A stretch of DNA of 64,000 bases, from positions 248,001 to 312,000 of the forward strand of contig JAHLTZ010000005.1 of assembly GCA_025786725.1 (NCBI GenBank), read 5' to 3'. A model generated the notes under the pieces. The model did no database searches, was not told the DNA's origin, and was given only the letters and a program-made list of their open reading frames with translations. The position numbers were made by a program, and so were the translations under genes. This stretch comes from Syncephalis fuscata. Taxonomy: Eukaryota; Zoopagomycota; Zoopagomycetes; Zoopagales; Piptocephalidaceae. Below, one piece after another: positions 34,905 to 47,101 of this stretch. The first letter of the stretch is position 1. Every line of letters begins with the position of its first letter.

Positions 34905-35530
34905 ATTGTATTTTAACATTTCTATTTACTTATTTCACTCCCTTTTTCTTAATACTTTTATTACAATTAAACACTATTCATTACTATAATATGTATAATA
35001 TTGCATCCAACATTAATTAATTCATGTGTAATTGTCAGTATAATAATGTAATCAATCAGTTATTTTTATTATTGCTTAATATATATACATTGTCATTATG
35101 ATATTAACTGTTCAAATGCCATTTATTTAGTCAGATTGGCTATAGAGGAAGTGGCTGTTTAATAAACGACATTTATAATAATTATATTAATCTTGATTTA
35201 CATCACAAATATGCCCAAAATGCAATAGTAGAATATTAAAAAATAGAAGATACATTTAGATGTAATCCATGCTGTACATAGATGCAACAACAACAAATAC
35301 AGAACGATATGGAATTGCAATCATATGGCTTCTATTAATATTCGATCAATCTTTTTACATATGGCAAACAACAACAACAATAATCGGCTTCAAGTGTTTA
35401 AAGAAATCAAATAGTATGTTATATTCTTTATTTAAATAATTTATTAACAATATTTTAATAAAAGTAATATAGCTGTGTTGTGCATAACAACATGACTTCA
35501 ATTGGAATAAATTTGCTTTGGAAGTCAAAA
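34905..35530 (+). repeat. Dispersed repeat B, copy B3 (inverse of B1 and B2)
   Basis: Reverse complement of B2 along its full length, including the extra end that B1 lacks. The ORF, now on the + strand, is interrupted by frame changes and stops near 35215-35260, so this copy is more decayed. It lies between the 5' side of the second aminopeptidase and the 3' end of the MIOS gene. Confidence 0.83.
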
Positions 35531-35650
35531 TGTGGAATTCAAAGTATAATAACTCCCGTATAAGTAAATACAATAAGTGTAATACATTTATTGGTACTTG
35601 GATAATGTTACTACTACTATTACTACTATTACTACTACTATATTACTATA

Positions 35651-38600
35651 CTAGGCAGAGAGACAGCGACAATGACAGTCCGATACTGGACACCGCTCAT
35701 GATCTTCAAACCATTCTAGTAAATGAGCAGCATGTCCACCATGACGACACGACTGGCACCAGGTAAACCAAAGGTCAAAGCCAGCTGGACGACCTAGATA
35801 ATAGATAAGTATGGAGTGGTCAAACTATACGTAGCTAGCTATTTACCTTGACCGGCTGAACGGTGGAGTGCTGTGGCCTGGCGAATCTCATCAACAGGTG
35901 TGCCTAATCGCATAAGGCATAACGAACACCTTGGTAACATATTACGGCAATTGGGACAACAATACGTCTATAACAACAACAGTATTGTTATTAATTAATA
36001 AATAAATAGATAGATAGTGTAATTAAATACTTACCCGCAATCGTGATGTATGTGATTCTTGGCCTACCATACCCGGTGCAGCCGCAACACGACGGCCATC
36101 TTTGTCGGGCATAAGTAACTATGAGCTACACTTTGATTCAGAAGCCACAGCGTACATAGACTTGGGGTGCGGGAATACCCGATGTATCACCTTGAATGCG
36201 TTGACGTCGACCACGATCAATATCAAATCGTGCTCTAACATGGTAACATTGCCAACGATCAAGTAAAAATCGATAGCTAATTAAAGTGTTATCAATAAAA
36301 GTAAAGTGTTATAACAATAAATGTCCCCACCTACTGACCCAGTCTTCAACACGAGCATCTTTAAATTTACGTAATGGCACTTGACTAACAATTAAACTGG
36401 CGGTTTGCACATCACCTGTACGATCAACAAATCGTGATAACAATCCTACACCCACACTGGTAAGACCAGTCAGTATAAGACCGTCAATATCACCACGAGC
36501 TGTGGCACGTGTGGCGTATTCTTCAATATAAACTAGTAACTATAAATGATAGGTTATTTAATTGTCGTTATCGCTATTGATATATAATAATAAGCGTAGT
36601 TACTTACTTCATCGTCACTAAGGAATCTTAATGCTACACCAAGTCGATCACGGAATGGCAAATCGGTAATGGCCAATACGGATGACCATTCACCAGATGC
36701 AATATAAGCAAATATTGCTCTTAAATAAGGTCCCTTTAGATCAACACTAAGTGATTTACATAGTTCACGCCATGTATTGTAGCAGTTGTATCTCGGTGAT
36801 AGCCGGCCAATACAGTAGAAATAAGTCGATGTTTTTCATCTAATAAATTTGTTACTATTATAAATATACTAGTATAAATGTATTTACCTTTACTTGAGCT
36901 AAGTGCGGCTACTGCACGGGCTACTTTGCCATGAAATAAGGCCCAGGCAGCCGCTCTTTCATAATCTCCAGATGCTTGTAAGCTAATAATGATTGATTTG
37001 TATCTATTATATATTAATGCTGCTGTAAACAACTTACGTTTCCATTGTTGCTTCAATTCGACCACTAAAGCCAAGTGCTAAGAGAGCAATGGTTCTTAGT
37101 TCTGGTTTTAATGTTGGTGCCATTGGTGTTTCTTCTCCTTTCGGTTCAGGTGTTGTGCAGTAGTGGCATTGTCGGGTGTCTCTGTACGAGTTATCAGCAT
37201 AGGCGAACTTGCTTGTGGTGTTGATGTGGCACGTTTAGGTGCTATTGATTAATAGTATTTTATTAATAATGTTTTATTATTAATATAATAACTTACCACG
37301 TACACCTTGCACAATATGCATCACACCTTGATAGCTAAAATCAACACCTTGTGATACTAGACGGCCCATTGTTGATAATTGTTCCTCAGCTATATACTAA
37401 ATTAATATAAATTATATAATTATGTAACGACTTACAAGCAAGCCAGGCCCATACTTGTGCAACTTTCGATCATCGCGAATAAATGTTCTATTTTTCTCTG
37501 GCTATCGAGTAGTATTATTGGTATTACAGTGTTAGTGCCATTTTAATAAATAAACTATAGTATTTAAGCTTACATTCATTGAATAGCCATGAATGGCTCT
37601 TTCTCGCATAACAACAGAAATATCAGTTCGTAATTCTTCTATTGCCTTTGCTTTAATGGTTTGTCGATTAGCGCGTACTTCTGCACTGGCCGGCTTTTGT
37701 GGTGCTGCACCCATAGTATCGGTGGACATATGAATACGCATCAATTCAGCATCACGTGAATTGCGTCGAGAACTTTGTACACTTTGTTGAGCACTTAAAA
37801 TACCTAAACCACTCGATATTTGAGCAGGTAATGGTGTGATGCGTCGTGGTTCATCAATATGTGGTGCATTTGGTACGGCTGATACAGCCGTAGTTTGTGT
37901 ACTTCGTAAATGAATTTGGTGTGGAGGTGCGGGCAGACTTGATGTTGGAAATACAAATATGTCTTGATCACCTGCTACTAGTAATCCACCACATGGATCC
38001 CATGCAATACGTCTGGCTTCTTGTAGCTCGACACACTCAATAACACCATCCCTATTAACTGACATAAGGCTCGACGTAGCACGGCCAGGTGTGGTGGGGA
38101 TCCAGGCAAATGATGCTAATGGACGTAGTGCCGGCTTTGCTATTAATTCATCAAATTCATAGTAAGTAATTAGCTACCTGATTTAATTCATATTATTACT
38201 TTGTCTTGATCGCCATAGTACAGGTACATCAATTGGATCACTTGATGGTAGACTGGGAGAAGAGACACGCTCAGAGCTACCAGATGTGACGCCAAAGAAG
38301 CCGGCTAAACTACTTGTGGCCCCTGTTACATTAACACCACCAGTGCGCGTATCATGGCTAGTGGTCTGTGTTGTAGGTCCAAATCCAAATACACGCTGTG
38401 GGCCATTTTGAACCGCTGTTCCTGTACTATTGGTGTTATTGCCTATTGTAGAGCCACCATGTTGATTTGTTGATTCGGATTGTGGTAGAATTGTGGTACT
38501 GGTATAGTTGCGCGTTGTACCTTCCTGTAGATCCCATAGTCGGATGTAAGGCGAATCTTTGCCATGAGTGGCCAACAGTCCCGAACGACGTGGCGAGTAA

Positions 38601-39946
38601 ATAATCGTTTCTAAACTGGCAGAACGTGTGGCTGCTTGAATACTCAATACAGCATCGTTAGGCTTACGAACATCCCAGATGCGTACCACGCCATCTTCGG
38701 TAAATGATGCCATTCGCTGGTTGTGGAATGGATCTACTTGTACGCCATATACTGCCTTGGTAGAAATAGCTATACTGGCCGGTTCATTTGAACTCGCTAT
38801 TATGGCGTAAATATCAGGTATTTAGTTATTAGTATCACTTACTTCTTGTATCGTAAACACGAAGCCATTTATGGGCCATGCCTGCGACCAATTGTGTTGG
38901 TACTTTAGGAAACCACGAGCAAGAAAGTACAGCTTCGGACATGCCATATTGTTGAATAGGCTTTGGTGCGATGATGATTGAGTAGCTGTAGCTTGGCTAG
39001 TCATAGTTAATACTAAACATGTATTAACTATTAATAAATAACGCTCTACTTACCTTGTAGTAGCGTATCTGAATATTGATGATGCATCTATTATAGTTGA
39101 TGGTAAGTAATTATGTATTTTGTGATTGTGTATATTTACCCGGTATAACACTGCCAGTACTGCCGGTTCTTAATAAATGACTAGCCTCAGCTACTACATC
39201 CAATTTATTTGATCCAGTTGACGGCGGTGCTCCTGATGATGTAGATGGCACATTGACTTCAGCCATGTCACGAGCCTGTTCCACATCCCATATGGCCAGA
39301 CAATGATCGTTGCGTACCTTATCAAGACCGGTGGCCAGTAAGCGTGGTTCAGCATCCGAAAATGCTACCACATTACAAGGACGTGAATAGCGAACATCAA
39401 AGGTTGGATAGGCTGATGTTTGTAAGGAACTAGGTGCAGCCGACAATAAATGGCCTTGTTGGCCGCTAATATAACTCGATCGTACTGAATAGCCACCGCT
39501 GCCACTATTGCCACCACCCATACCTCCTGGATGTAGGTTGCCGGCAATTGGATGCAGTCGCACGAGCAGTGTACGTCCATTGGTTAGACCGACAGCTACC
39601 AAGTCACGACAAGTGCTATCCGGCGACCAAGCAAAGCACTTTTGTCGTATTAGTACATGAATAGCAACACAACTATACCATAAACTTTGTATTACCTTCA
39701 TAAGTTGGACGTCAGAATTGACAGCTACCATAGCGATAGACGAGTGCATATTCTTTTTCTAAATAGTAGTATTGCTATTGTTGTAGCGTAAATTGGCTAT
39801 ACGTAAATAGAACCTACTTCAGGTATCCACTCATAGAGTCGCAGGTCATTACTGCCCACCAAAAACTGTTGGTCATCACGGTGAGGCGACCAAACAATAC
39901 GCGGTACACGCGTACCACTGCCACCACCGCCACCACCACCGCTCAT
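35651..39946 (-). CDS. MIOS/Sea4-type WD40 protein of the GATOR2/SEA complex, many exons, two -1 breaks
   Basis: GATOR2/SEACAT subunits sit at the vacuole or lysosome and promote TORC1 signalling when amino acids are present. The start at 39946 gives a Gly run, then [17 protein letters not shown] and WIPE. Exon 1 ends at 39818 and at least ten short introns follow. WD40 blades are clear: [46 protein letters not shown]; then [10 protein letters not shown] helical middle follows ([18 protein letters not shown]). The C-terminal zinc module is typical of Mios/WDR24/WDR59: [21 protein letters not shown], then [20 protein letters not shown] and [10 protein letters not shown]. Mapped 3' exons: 36276 to about 36035, 35967-35847, 35793-35651. 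Two -1 breaks lie near 36150 and 36105, around the first cysteines of the zinc module (RCGF...). It shares a 246-base promoter with the next gene. Identification is strong; not every exon was delimited. Confidence 0.9.
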
Positions 39947-40192
39947 AATTACTACTAGTCAATATTAGACGATAGCACCGATATAAAGGCGGCGTGCACA
40001 CAAAGTCTACTACTTGAAAGAGTGGAAGAGTGTAAAATCTTATGGCGTAAAATAACAAGATTCGCTTTGGTGGTCATAATTATGTAAAATACGCACTATT
40101 CTCCCCTTTCTCTCTTTTCTCTATCAAAATACTAAACGGTTACTACAACAATCCACGTTTGTTTGCACTTTATTCGATCGATTCAGTACAAT
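39947..40192. promoter_or_regulatory. Shared promoter region between MIOS (-) and NDUFB2-like (+)
   Basis: The two start codons face away from each other across 246 bases. A pyrimidine-rich tract (tctcccctttctctcttttctc) lies at about 40100-40122. No TATA box is obvious. Joint regulation is inference. Confidence 0.5.
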
Positions 40193-40470
40193 ATGGGAGG
40201 ACATGGAGCGTATACTTCGGGTCCCTATGGGTCTTTTCGCGTCCCACACGCTAGTCGTGCTCACCACTGGACCAGTAAGCTGCTGGGCGCTAGTATGTGG
40301 TTTTTCATGATGTATCGTGCTAAACAAGACGGTCCTACTCTACTCGTAAGTGAATCATCGTGGTCTTTCTATGAATATGCTTTAATTAGAACGATTAGGG
40401 ATGGGAACACCCTTGGGAGCACGGTCACCACCACGATGAAGATGCCGACAAGGATAAACAAAAGCATTAA
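40193..40470 (+). CDS. NDUFB2-like (AGGG) subunit of mitochondrial complex I, 74 aa
   Basis: An accessory inner-membrane subunit of NADH:ubiquinone oxidoreductase. Exons 40193-40345 and 40399-40470 with a 53-base intron, phase 0. The protein starts MGGHGAYTSGPYG and has one membrane helix followed by the family signature: SKLLGASMWFFMMYRAKQDG, then a short link to GWEHPWEHGHHHDED. The same 'MWF..yRAKQDGP..lGW.HPW' arrangement is seen in plant and animal NDUFB2. The tail is rich in His, Asp and Lys. An upstream ATG at 40163 would add ten residues and is less likely because the family begins with the Gly/His motif. Its presence shows that this fungus keeps complex I. Confidence 0.85.
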
Positions 40471-40623
40471 CTATGGTTAATTTACAGTATTGATTGTCAA
40501 CAAGATAACACATTTGCAATGAAGCAATTATTATTATTAAATTGTTTACAGTGATTAATTGTAGATACTAATAATTGGATAATATGGATAGATTATATTG
40601 TGTGCTGCAATATAGCATTCGCG

Positions 40624-40836
40624 TTAATTTGTTTTTTTGCTATTGTCTTGGTTAGGATCAGTAGCTTGTTGTCGAGTAACGGAGCCATTGTTAGATGGTT
40701 GCTGTTCCTCCCTCATTTCGTCATAAGCGCGATCAAATGCTTTTAAATAACGCGTAAACCATATGTATACCACTAGAATAATTGCCGCTACAAGTATATC
40801 ATTGGTAGAGGTAGAAATTGATATAATATTGCCCAT
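40624..40836 (-). CDS. Small single-pass membrane protein, 70 aa
   Basis: Single exon. Residues 14-28 form one hydrophobic helix (ILVAAIILVVYIWFTRYL), followed by a charged, Gln/Asn-rich tail (AFDRAYDEMREEQQ). This arrangement, with a near-consensus hydrophobic length and a basic flank, is more gene-like than most short ORFs here. I recognise no family. Its 3' end faces the 3' end of the NDUFB2-like gene, 150 bases away. Confidence 0.5.
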   Translation of the reverse strand: MGNIISISTSTNDILVAAIILVVYIWFTRYLKAFDRAYDEMREEQQPSNNGSVTRQQATDPNQDNSKKTN

Positions 40837-41506
40837 ATTAAATATTAAAGCAATGAATTGGTCCAGCTAGTTTTGTACTAATAGAGAGAAAAGTTATAAA
40901 TGAAATAAGACGTCTTTTTGTTACTACAAATCGTGCAGCTATTTACTCGTCAAAATATAATATTGCTGTTTAATGTTTTCACATATATAAAATAGCAATT
41001 AAATGGACTATTTGATGTCATCAGATATTTAGTAAACAAATTAAGGTAGTAACAACAATGGTGCAATAATAATTGCGAAATAGCAACAACAATAAAGAGT
41101 ATTATCATAATAAATTGATCTTGTAACCACGTCACTTTCGTCCCATGGCGACCTGGCAACAAACACATACTTATAGATGTTGACTAGCCGGGAGGTAGTT
41201 TATACTATTTACTTAGACCAAATCCCGGTATCCATGCCTACATAGGGTCAAATAGTGCATTAGCGCAAGTGTTGGCTACTAAGAAACCATTCGTTTGAAC
41301 TCATATGTTTATACTAAGTAACCAATTTATTTAATCTAAAAGATTAGCAGATCCAACGTATAACAGCGTGTGGGGGCAGCTATAACACTTTTCGAGATAT
41401 GTCCTGCTCGACAGCATCTTGCTATTCATCGTATTGCTTTACTCTTTTTTTGTTGTCGTTACAGACTTTATCGTGACCAATAATCTATACAAACGTTAAA
41501 ATTATC
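40837..41506. other. Intergenic region upstream of the aspartic protease
   Basis: A 72-residue minus-strand ORF at 40950-41168 starts with a polar stretch and then turns into hydrophobic low complexity; I do not call it a gene. The last ~100 bases before 41507 include a T-rich tract (41442-41457), likely promoter. Confidence 0.45.
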
Positions 41507-43036
41507 ATGGTATATCCTACTCTTTCGGCCGGTTTTAACGGTCTAATTGCCTGTCTATTCCTGGCCAGTGTTGTGTCGGCCGATATTGTTAGGTAGTACA
41601 AATTGTGTTAGTTAATTAAAGGTGATTGGTGCCAATAATGTTGTATAATAGAATATCTTTACAGCGTACCACGCTTGACCCCTCGCATAATGCCACTCAA
41701 CTGAATCCAGGCCGGCCAGGCCGTATGATTCGGCAATCGGTGGCGAGAGAGCAACTTGAAGCCTATATGAAAGATATTGCGGTAAATAGTAATTCACTAA
41801 TTACTATTAATATTGATCATCATCATAATAAACATTTGTAGTATTTTGGTACGGTGCAAGTAGGCAATCCACCGCGTAGTTTCCGAGTTGATTTCGATAC
41901 AGGTAGCGCAAACACATGGATATCATCGACACTTTGTAACTCCATTGCTTGTATGAACCATCGCCGCTTTGATCCCAACGAGTCCAATAGCTACCAAAAG
42001 GATGGTCGACGCTTCTTGGTTCAGTACGGCGACGGCTCTTCGGTTAATGGCCAGATCGGCCATGACGATATGAATATTGGCGGTGTTACACTACGCAACC
42101 AACCATTTGGTTTGGCGCAATTTGAAAGTGACGATATGGACGATAGCACCATTGATGGCATCATGGGACTGGCTTTTCCGGCTTTAAGTGCCGTCCCTGG
42201 TGTACCAACCGTACTCGATACCATGGTGAGCCAGAAGCTACTCGATGCGCCCGTCTTTTCGTTCCATTTATCGCGTGGTGGCGATGACGGCCAAAGCACT
42301 GGCGAAATCATTTTTGGCGGTATTGATTCATCCCGTTTCCATAAACCAATGCGGTTCGCCTCCGTAACTCGGCCACTTTACTGGCAATTCCACGTAGATA
42401 ATGTGCATGTTGGCGAGAATGCATTGCGACTAAGCGCAGATGCAGTCGTCGATACAGGTACTTCGCTTGTTGTAGTGCCAAATAACATTGCTCGTCAAAT
42501 ACATAGCCAGATACCTGGATCAATTTTCTCACGTACCAGTGGCTGGCTTATGCCGTGCGCGCTATCTGGCACGGGACCAGATCTAGCCTTTGAAATGGCT
42601 GGTGGTCGATCTATTGTACCAAGTATCGACTATGTCGGTCCAGCACTAACACTTACGCCAGACATGTGCTTTAGCAATATTATGAATAGTGATATTGAGG
42701 TAAGTTAGCGTAATGGTGAATAATCGCGATGCTAATATATATATATTTTAATAGCATTGGATATTGGGTGATACATTTTTGAAAAACAATTATGTAATGT
42801 TTGATTATGGCAATCGCCGAATTGGTTTTGCCCACCGTACAGATACTGTGCGTGTTCAACGTGCAAAAACATCTGTTACCGGCAAAAACCGAGTGCGCGG
42901 ACAACAGCAAAAAGCAGCACTCAATGGTGAGTCTGAGCCAGCCGTACAAAAGCCTAGCTTGGATACCAATAATGGCGCTGAATTAGAGACGCAGGTAGCA
43001 GAAGATAGCGCAGCAGTCGAACAAGAAAGCTCGTAG
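41507..43036 (+). CDS. Pepsin-type (A1) aspartic protease, secreted or vacuolar
   Basis: The ATG at 41507 gives a signal peptide (YPTLSAGFNGLIACLFLASVVSA). The first intron, about 41590-41665, has an uncertain donor: the plain GTAGTA donor puts the propeptide out of frame with the rest, and a GTTAGG donor four bases upstream keeps the frame. Later introns are 41782-41840 and about 42700-42753. The propeptide includes SVAREQLEAYMKDIA. The mature enzyme starts YFGTVQVGNPPRSF. Both catalytic Asp motifs are present, DTGSANTW and DTGTSLV, as is the flap, VQYGDGSS. The last exon encodes HWILGDTFLKNNYVMFDYGN, the usual A1 C-terminal strand, and then an unusual polar tail of ~65 residues, rich in Gln, Ala and Glu, of unknown role. 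Substrates are proteins; whether it goes to vacuole or outside is not shown. Confidence 0.9.
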
Positions 43037-43727
43037 ACGTACAAACACATTTGTTTACAAATTAGAATAGAAATTTAGAATTAAAACACTTTTTTAACTG
43101 CTGTTTAACTAGCTAGATTCGATTGTTTTCAATTATCAATAATAAAATCATTTTATAGCTTAAATCAATATACGACAATTAAACAATAAACCATTTTATT
43201 AATTTGTTTTTTACTAAAAATACTAAGTAAAATAAATGCATGAAGCTTAAATTAAAACTTTGATTATTGATATGAATAAATGAATAATTGCTATTTTCAC
43301 GCTTAAAATTGGTAGGATACTCGTCACATTTGACTTGTACATGGATTATAATGTATAATTTTGATATTTATTACATCGTGATTTCATATTGTGCTATAAG
43401 TTGTAATTTGAGTATGGCATGTAGCTTACGCTCTGATTTGATAGTTATTAAATTGTCCAATAGTTGAATTTGCAATTGTTATAAACTAGTCAATACAGAT
43501 ATGTTTAATAGAAGCATTAAAACTATTGGTTATTCGTTTGATGATTTCAGTGATTCTTTCGTAGAAGCAAATGGTTTTCTTTAATAGAAGCGGTAAACTC
43601 ACCATTACCAAAGATGAAGGCTGTTTTTTGTGAGGTATGGCAAGACAAATCGAGAAGAATGGATATATATATATTCGTTTTAAAATGCTATTATATTAAT
43701 AATAAGTCGATGGTAACGACTCTGCTA
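43037..43727. other. AT-rich intergenic region
   Basis: No gene is supported. The block aagcttaaattaaaactttg at 43243-43262 is shared with about 8800, a small repeat fragment. A CAT trinucleotide tract begins at 43739. Confidence 0.45.
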
Positions 43728-44057
43728 TCAAACGCCTTTATCATCATCATCATCATCATCATCTAACTTTATTATTGTATTCACTATTTCTATAATAATA
43801 CACTTTATATTTTCACTTTTCTCTGCTACTATAGTTGTACGAGTGTAGAAAACGTGGAAAGGCGAAACAATCTTAGTATGCGCCATATCATTAAACATTA
43901 CTTCATGTAGCACAAGCGTTGCATAAATCGCATGCTTTATTTTGGTTGGTTGCAAGTCTTTGTTCTTATGTGTTGTTTTAAAGTGCATGTGATTAAGCAG
44001 TAGTTTAAACGCATGAACGTATTGTGTGCCATGCTCAGCAGAATAGTCCTTGAACAC
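43728..44057 (-). CDS. Hypothetical ORF, 109 aa, ending in an Asp run
   Basis: A single-exon ORF with balanced composition in its first two thirds (EHGTQYVHAFKLLLNHMHF, then HAIYATLVLHEVMFNDMAH). This is less AT-driven than surrounding ORFs. The C-terminus is eight aspartates encoded by a CAT/ATG microsatellite. The frame is open slightly upstream of the first ATG. I recognise no family, and it may be the 3' exon of something larger or a decayed gene. Confidence 0.35.
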   Translation of the reverse strand: MFKDYSAEHGTQYVHAFKLLLNHMHFKTTHKNKDLQPTKIKHAIYATLVLHEVMFNDMAHTKIVSPFHVFYTRTTIVAEKSENIKCIIIEIVNTIIKLDDDDDDDDKGV

Positions 44058-44245
44058 CGTATGAAAATAAATGGTATTAATATACGACTATATGGCGTAT
44101 GGTGTTCAAGCATTATTCCTATCACTCTCTATCTGCGTTAACTATTCATATTATTTTACCTCTATTTATTGGAACTGATAAGTTTGCTCTATTCTGCTAT
44201 TACAGAGCCATTTTATTGATTGTTCAAATCTACTATTCCTTCAAT

Positions 44246-45842
44246 ATGCGGTTCTTAAATGCTTTACACAAACCTAATTTGCTTCTATTATCGCGATTTT
44301 TATTCATAATAGTATGCTTTGTTATTTTTAGCTTGCTTATTGCCAAAGAGTTGGACGGCATATCCAATTCGAAGAATATTTATCAAACAAAGTACCATAC
44401 TGAATTGCTTGAAGTACCAATCATATTATTTCGAACAATATTAGATTCTAATGTATATATTACTCCAAGTTCGGCAAGTTTTGATAAATCCTCTTTACCA
44501 GCTGGATTTGACGCACCAAAGCATAATATCCCACTCAAATGGGGCAAAGATATTGTAGATTCCAGTAAGGAAGATTCCATTTGGTCATCATATCGTAAAT
44601 TAGAATTAGCATTGTCTAAAAACAACACCTATCTTTATACAAGTGCTATAAACCCAAATGCAAATGCAACTTTTTTGCCAAAAGTCTTAAATGAAACCTT
44701 AAGAAACAACTTAGGCAAAATATTTGTTACTGAATTCAATATATATATGGCAAAGGGAGAGGAAGCCGACTCAGAGACCTCTAGGAAAATAGATAGCCAC
44801 TATAAACTTGATTTATTTGTTATTGGAAATCCCAAATTACTTATCGATGCAATGAATTCTAAAAAGCCATTTGATTTAGCTGAGATCGACTCTGGATCTC
44901 GTATTATCATTAGCAGCGAAACAGATGTTAGGATCGAGTTTATTAAAAGTTATAAGGAAATTAATAGCGAAAATAAACCCATATACGATTTCTGGTTTTT
45001 TAAACAACCTATTAGTGAATCAAAAGGCAACGCCATTACGATTGTTCCCCGCAACAAACCATCATCTGATATGAATGGTTACATAGTGAAGAAAGAAGAC
45101 CTATATCGTCATTCTAATTTGATTCATGTTGTTAGTGTTATTGGTGGGATCTTGACTTTTATTCTCATCATATATACTTTGCTTTTCGGTCAACGTCGTC
45201 TTCGACCTTGGGGAATTATCCAGCGGTATTTTGTACGCAACAAAATACTTAGTACTATGCCGCAGTTCATGGGTGGCATGCAATCTACCAGTCAGCCTAA
45301 GTTTAAGTATGATGCAGCTATAGATATGGAAATTGCGTACGTGTCAAATCCACAGAAACAAAACACTTTAGCGCAGTCACCGAGATTTACGAGACCATCA
45401 AGTCGACAAGCATCATTAAATGGCAGTATAACGCCATATGTGCCGCCGATGATAGTTAACAGAGAGCGACAACAATCATTTGCCATAATTCCTTCTGACG
45501 ATAAGATCAGTGAACTTAAAACAATATTGACTACGCAACCATAAAAATACAAGACCAGAGGGCACAACTGGAAGCACAAGTAAAACAGCTTGAACTAGTA
45601 TCAAGACAACTTGCAGCACTTGGGGGTGAATCATGTTTGAATAATATTAATGTTATGTTAAATGAATTACCAAATGATAATAATGGTAACAATTTATTAA
45701 ATTACTCGATGGTGCAAAATGATAGCCCATTTTCATTATCAAATAATTTGCATCTTTCGAAACTCGTATAGCCGATTTGGAAGCCTTTCAACATCGATTG
45801 GGAACATTTTATCTGGATTTTGATTTGTTTAGAAATGATTAA
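44246..45842 (+). CDS. Two-helix membrane protein with C-terminal coiled coil, two -1 frame breaks
   Basis: The ATG at 44246 (MRFLNALHKPN) is preferred over 44099, which would add a hydrophobic low-complexity lead. The first membrane helix is LLLLSRFLFIIVCFVIFSLL. A lumenal or extracellular domain of ~260 residues follows, with several N-glycosylation sites (for example NNT, NAT, NET), then a second helix, VVSVIGGILTFILIIYTLLF, and a cytosolic tail. The first frame stops at 45542-45544. Directly after it, one base back, a heptad-like segment reads through (QAQLEAQVKQLELVSRQLAAL, preceded by KIQDQR). A second -1 step near 45755 continues ETRIADLEAFQHRLGTFYLD to a TAA at 45840-45842. I do not recognise the family by name. 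The coiled-coil tail beyond the stop argues that the breaks are not natural ends. Confidence 0.72.
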
Positions 45843-46160
45843 TTTACATATTCATAATCACTATAAATGCAGCAAAGCTTAGATTAACACCGCTTGTTTA
45901 TGTATTTTAATAACTTGTATTGTTACAATGGATAATAAAAACTAATTGGTAATTTTACAAACCATAGTAATTTGATAACAAAAGTATTTCCAAATAATAA
46001 AATATAGTCGTGTAAATAAACTGCTATTGCAAATATATTACTTAATATCGTTTTATTTGACTAATCAATTAAATATATCTATGAAAGAATAGCAATAGCG
46101 ACAAAAAGCAACTATGTTCGACTATTCTTTTATTAATTCGATTGCTTATTAACGCTGCCA

Positions 46161-46603
46161 TTATTTGGGCTTTTCATTTTTCAATCGTCTGCGTATTTGT
46201 ATAAAGTAGTCGTCAAAGTGCATCTTGCCAGTGCCGTGAAGATTCTTGCCCTTTGCATCTATAAGTTTGTCTACATCCATATTACGTTCTTTCATTTTGT
46301 GAAGGGTGGCTAGAAGCTTCTCTGACATAACTGAGCCAACTAGCTCATTGTTGGTACATCTCTCGACAACCGTTTTCATTTGAGTTTCAAATTGAGCCAT
46401 AATGACATCTGATGCTTTATCATTGGCACGCTGTGAAAGAGAGTCATTTTTTGAGATGAATTAGTGTTGTAATTATTGATAGCGGAGTTCGGTGGATTGG
46501 CTGGTTTGTCAATATTATTAGAATTATTACTATATGGCGGTAGAGCTGCCCCGGATATTAACACTCCAAAGAACGATATTAATATAATCAAAATAGAGCG
46601 CAT
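46161..46603 (-). CDS. Small secreted protein, about 145 aa, one -1 frame break
   Basis: The ATG at 46603 gives a clear signal peptide (MRSILIILISFFGVLISGAA). An Asn/Pro/Ser-rich linker follows, then a helical charged domain with MAQFETQMKTVVERC and SEKLLATLHKMKERNMDVDK, ending KNEKPK. The linker and the helical domain are in different frames. The step is -1 at a run of six As on the coding strand (about 46443-46448), which would be in frame with seven. It has no family I know. Effector-like secreted proteins in fungi often look like this, but that is only an analogy. Confidence 0.6.
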
Positions 46604-47101
46604 ACTAATAGGTATAAAACAGATGATAATAGCAAATAATAGAAAGAAATATACTGTTTTTTAATTGATATGGAAATGCTTTAAATACATTGATTATTGG
46701 GTAGCATCCACGTTGCTCTATGATGACGGCTGTCACCAATGAAATACAAGCAAAGCTAGCATGCATTAGTGCAATTCATCCTATGCTAAAGACATCACAT
46801 GGCTTGATGACGATTGGTCTACAATTGACTGCATCCATGCCATCATTGATAACATCATTCTATAAATGTTTATTATATGATAAATATTAAAAATAATTGT
46901 ACAATTGATTAGATTTATGTTACTATTGGATACACTTGTAAGTATTTATTATACGGTTAAATAATAACAATAATAATAACAATACTACTACTAATGATAC
47001 TAATACTAATATTAAAAATAATAACATGTATCAAATAATGCAGGAGAAATCACGCTTTAATGGTAATTGCACATAGATAATGATAAGATAAACTAATATC
47101 G
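46604..47101. other. Intergenic region
   Basis: No gene is supported. Bases 46690-46860 are less AT-rich than their surroundings without an ORF of note. An AAT/ACT-rich repeat tract lies at about 46965-47020. Confidence 0.4.

Noticed and set aside
36110-36152. A 43-base intron in MIOS spanning both frame breaks
   Set aside because: The removed part reads, with two single-base repairs, as the continuation of the zinc module after RCGF. An intron would delete it.
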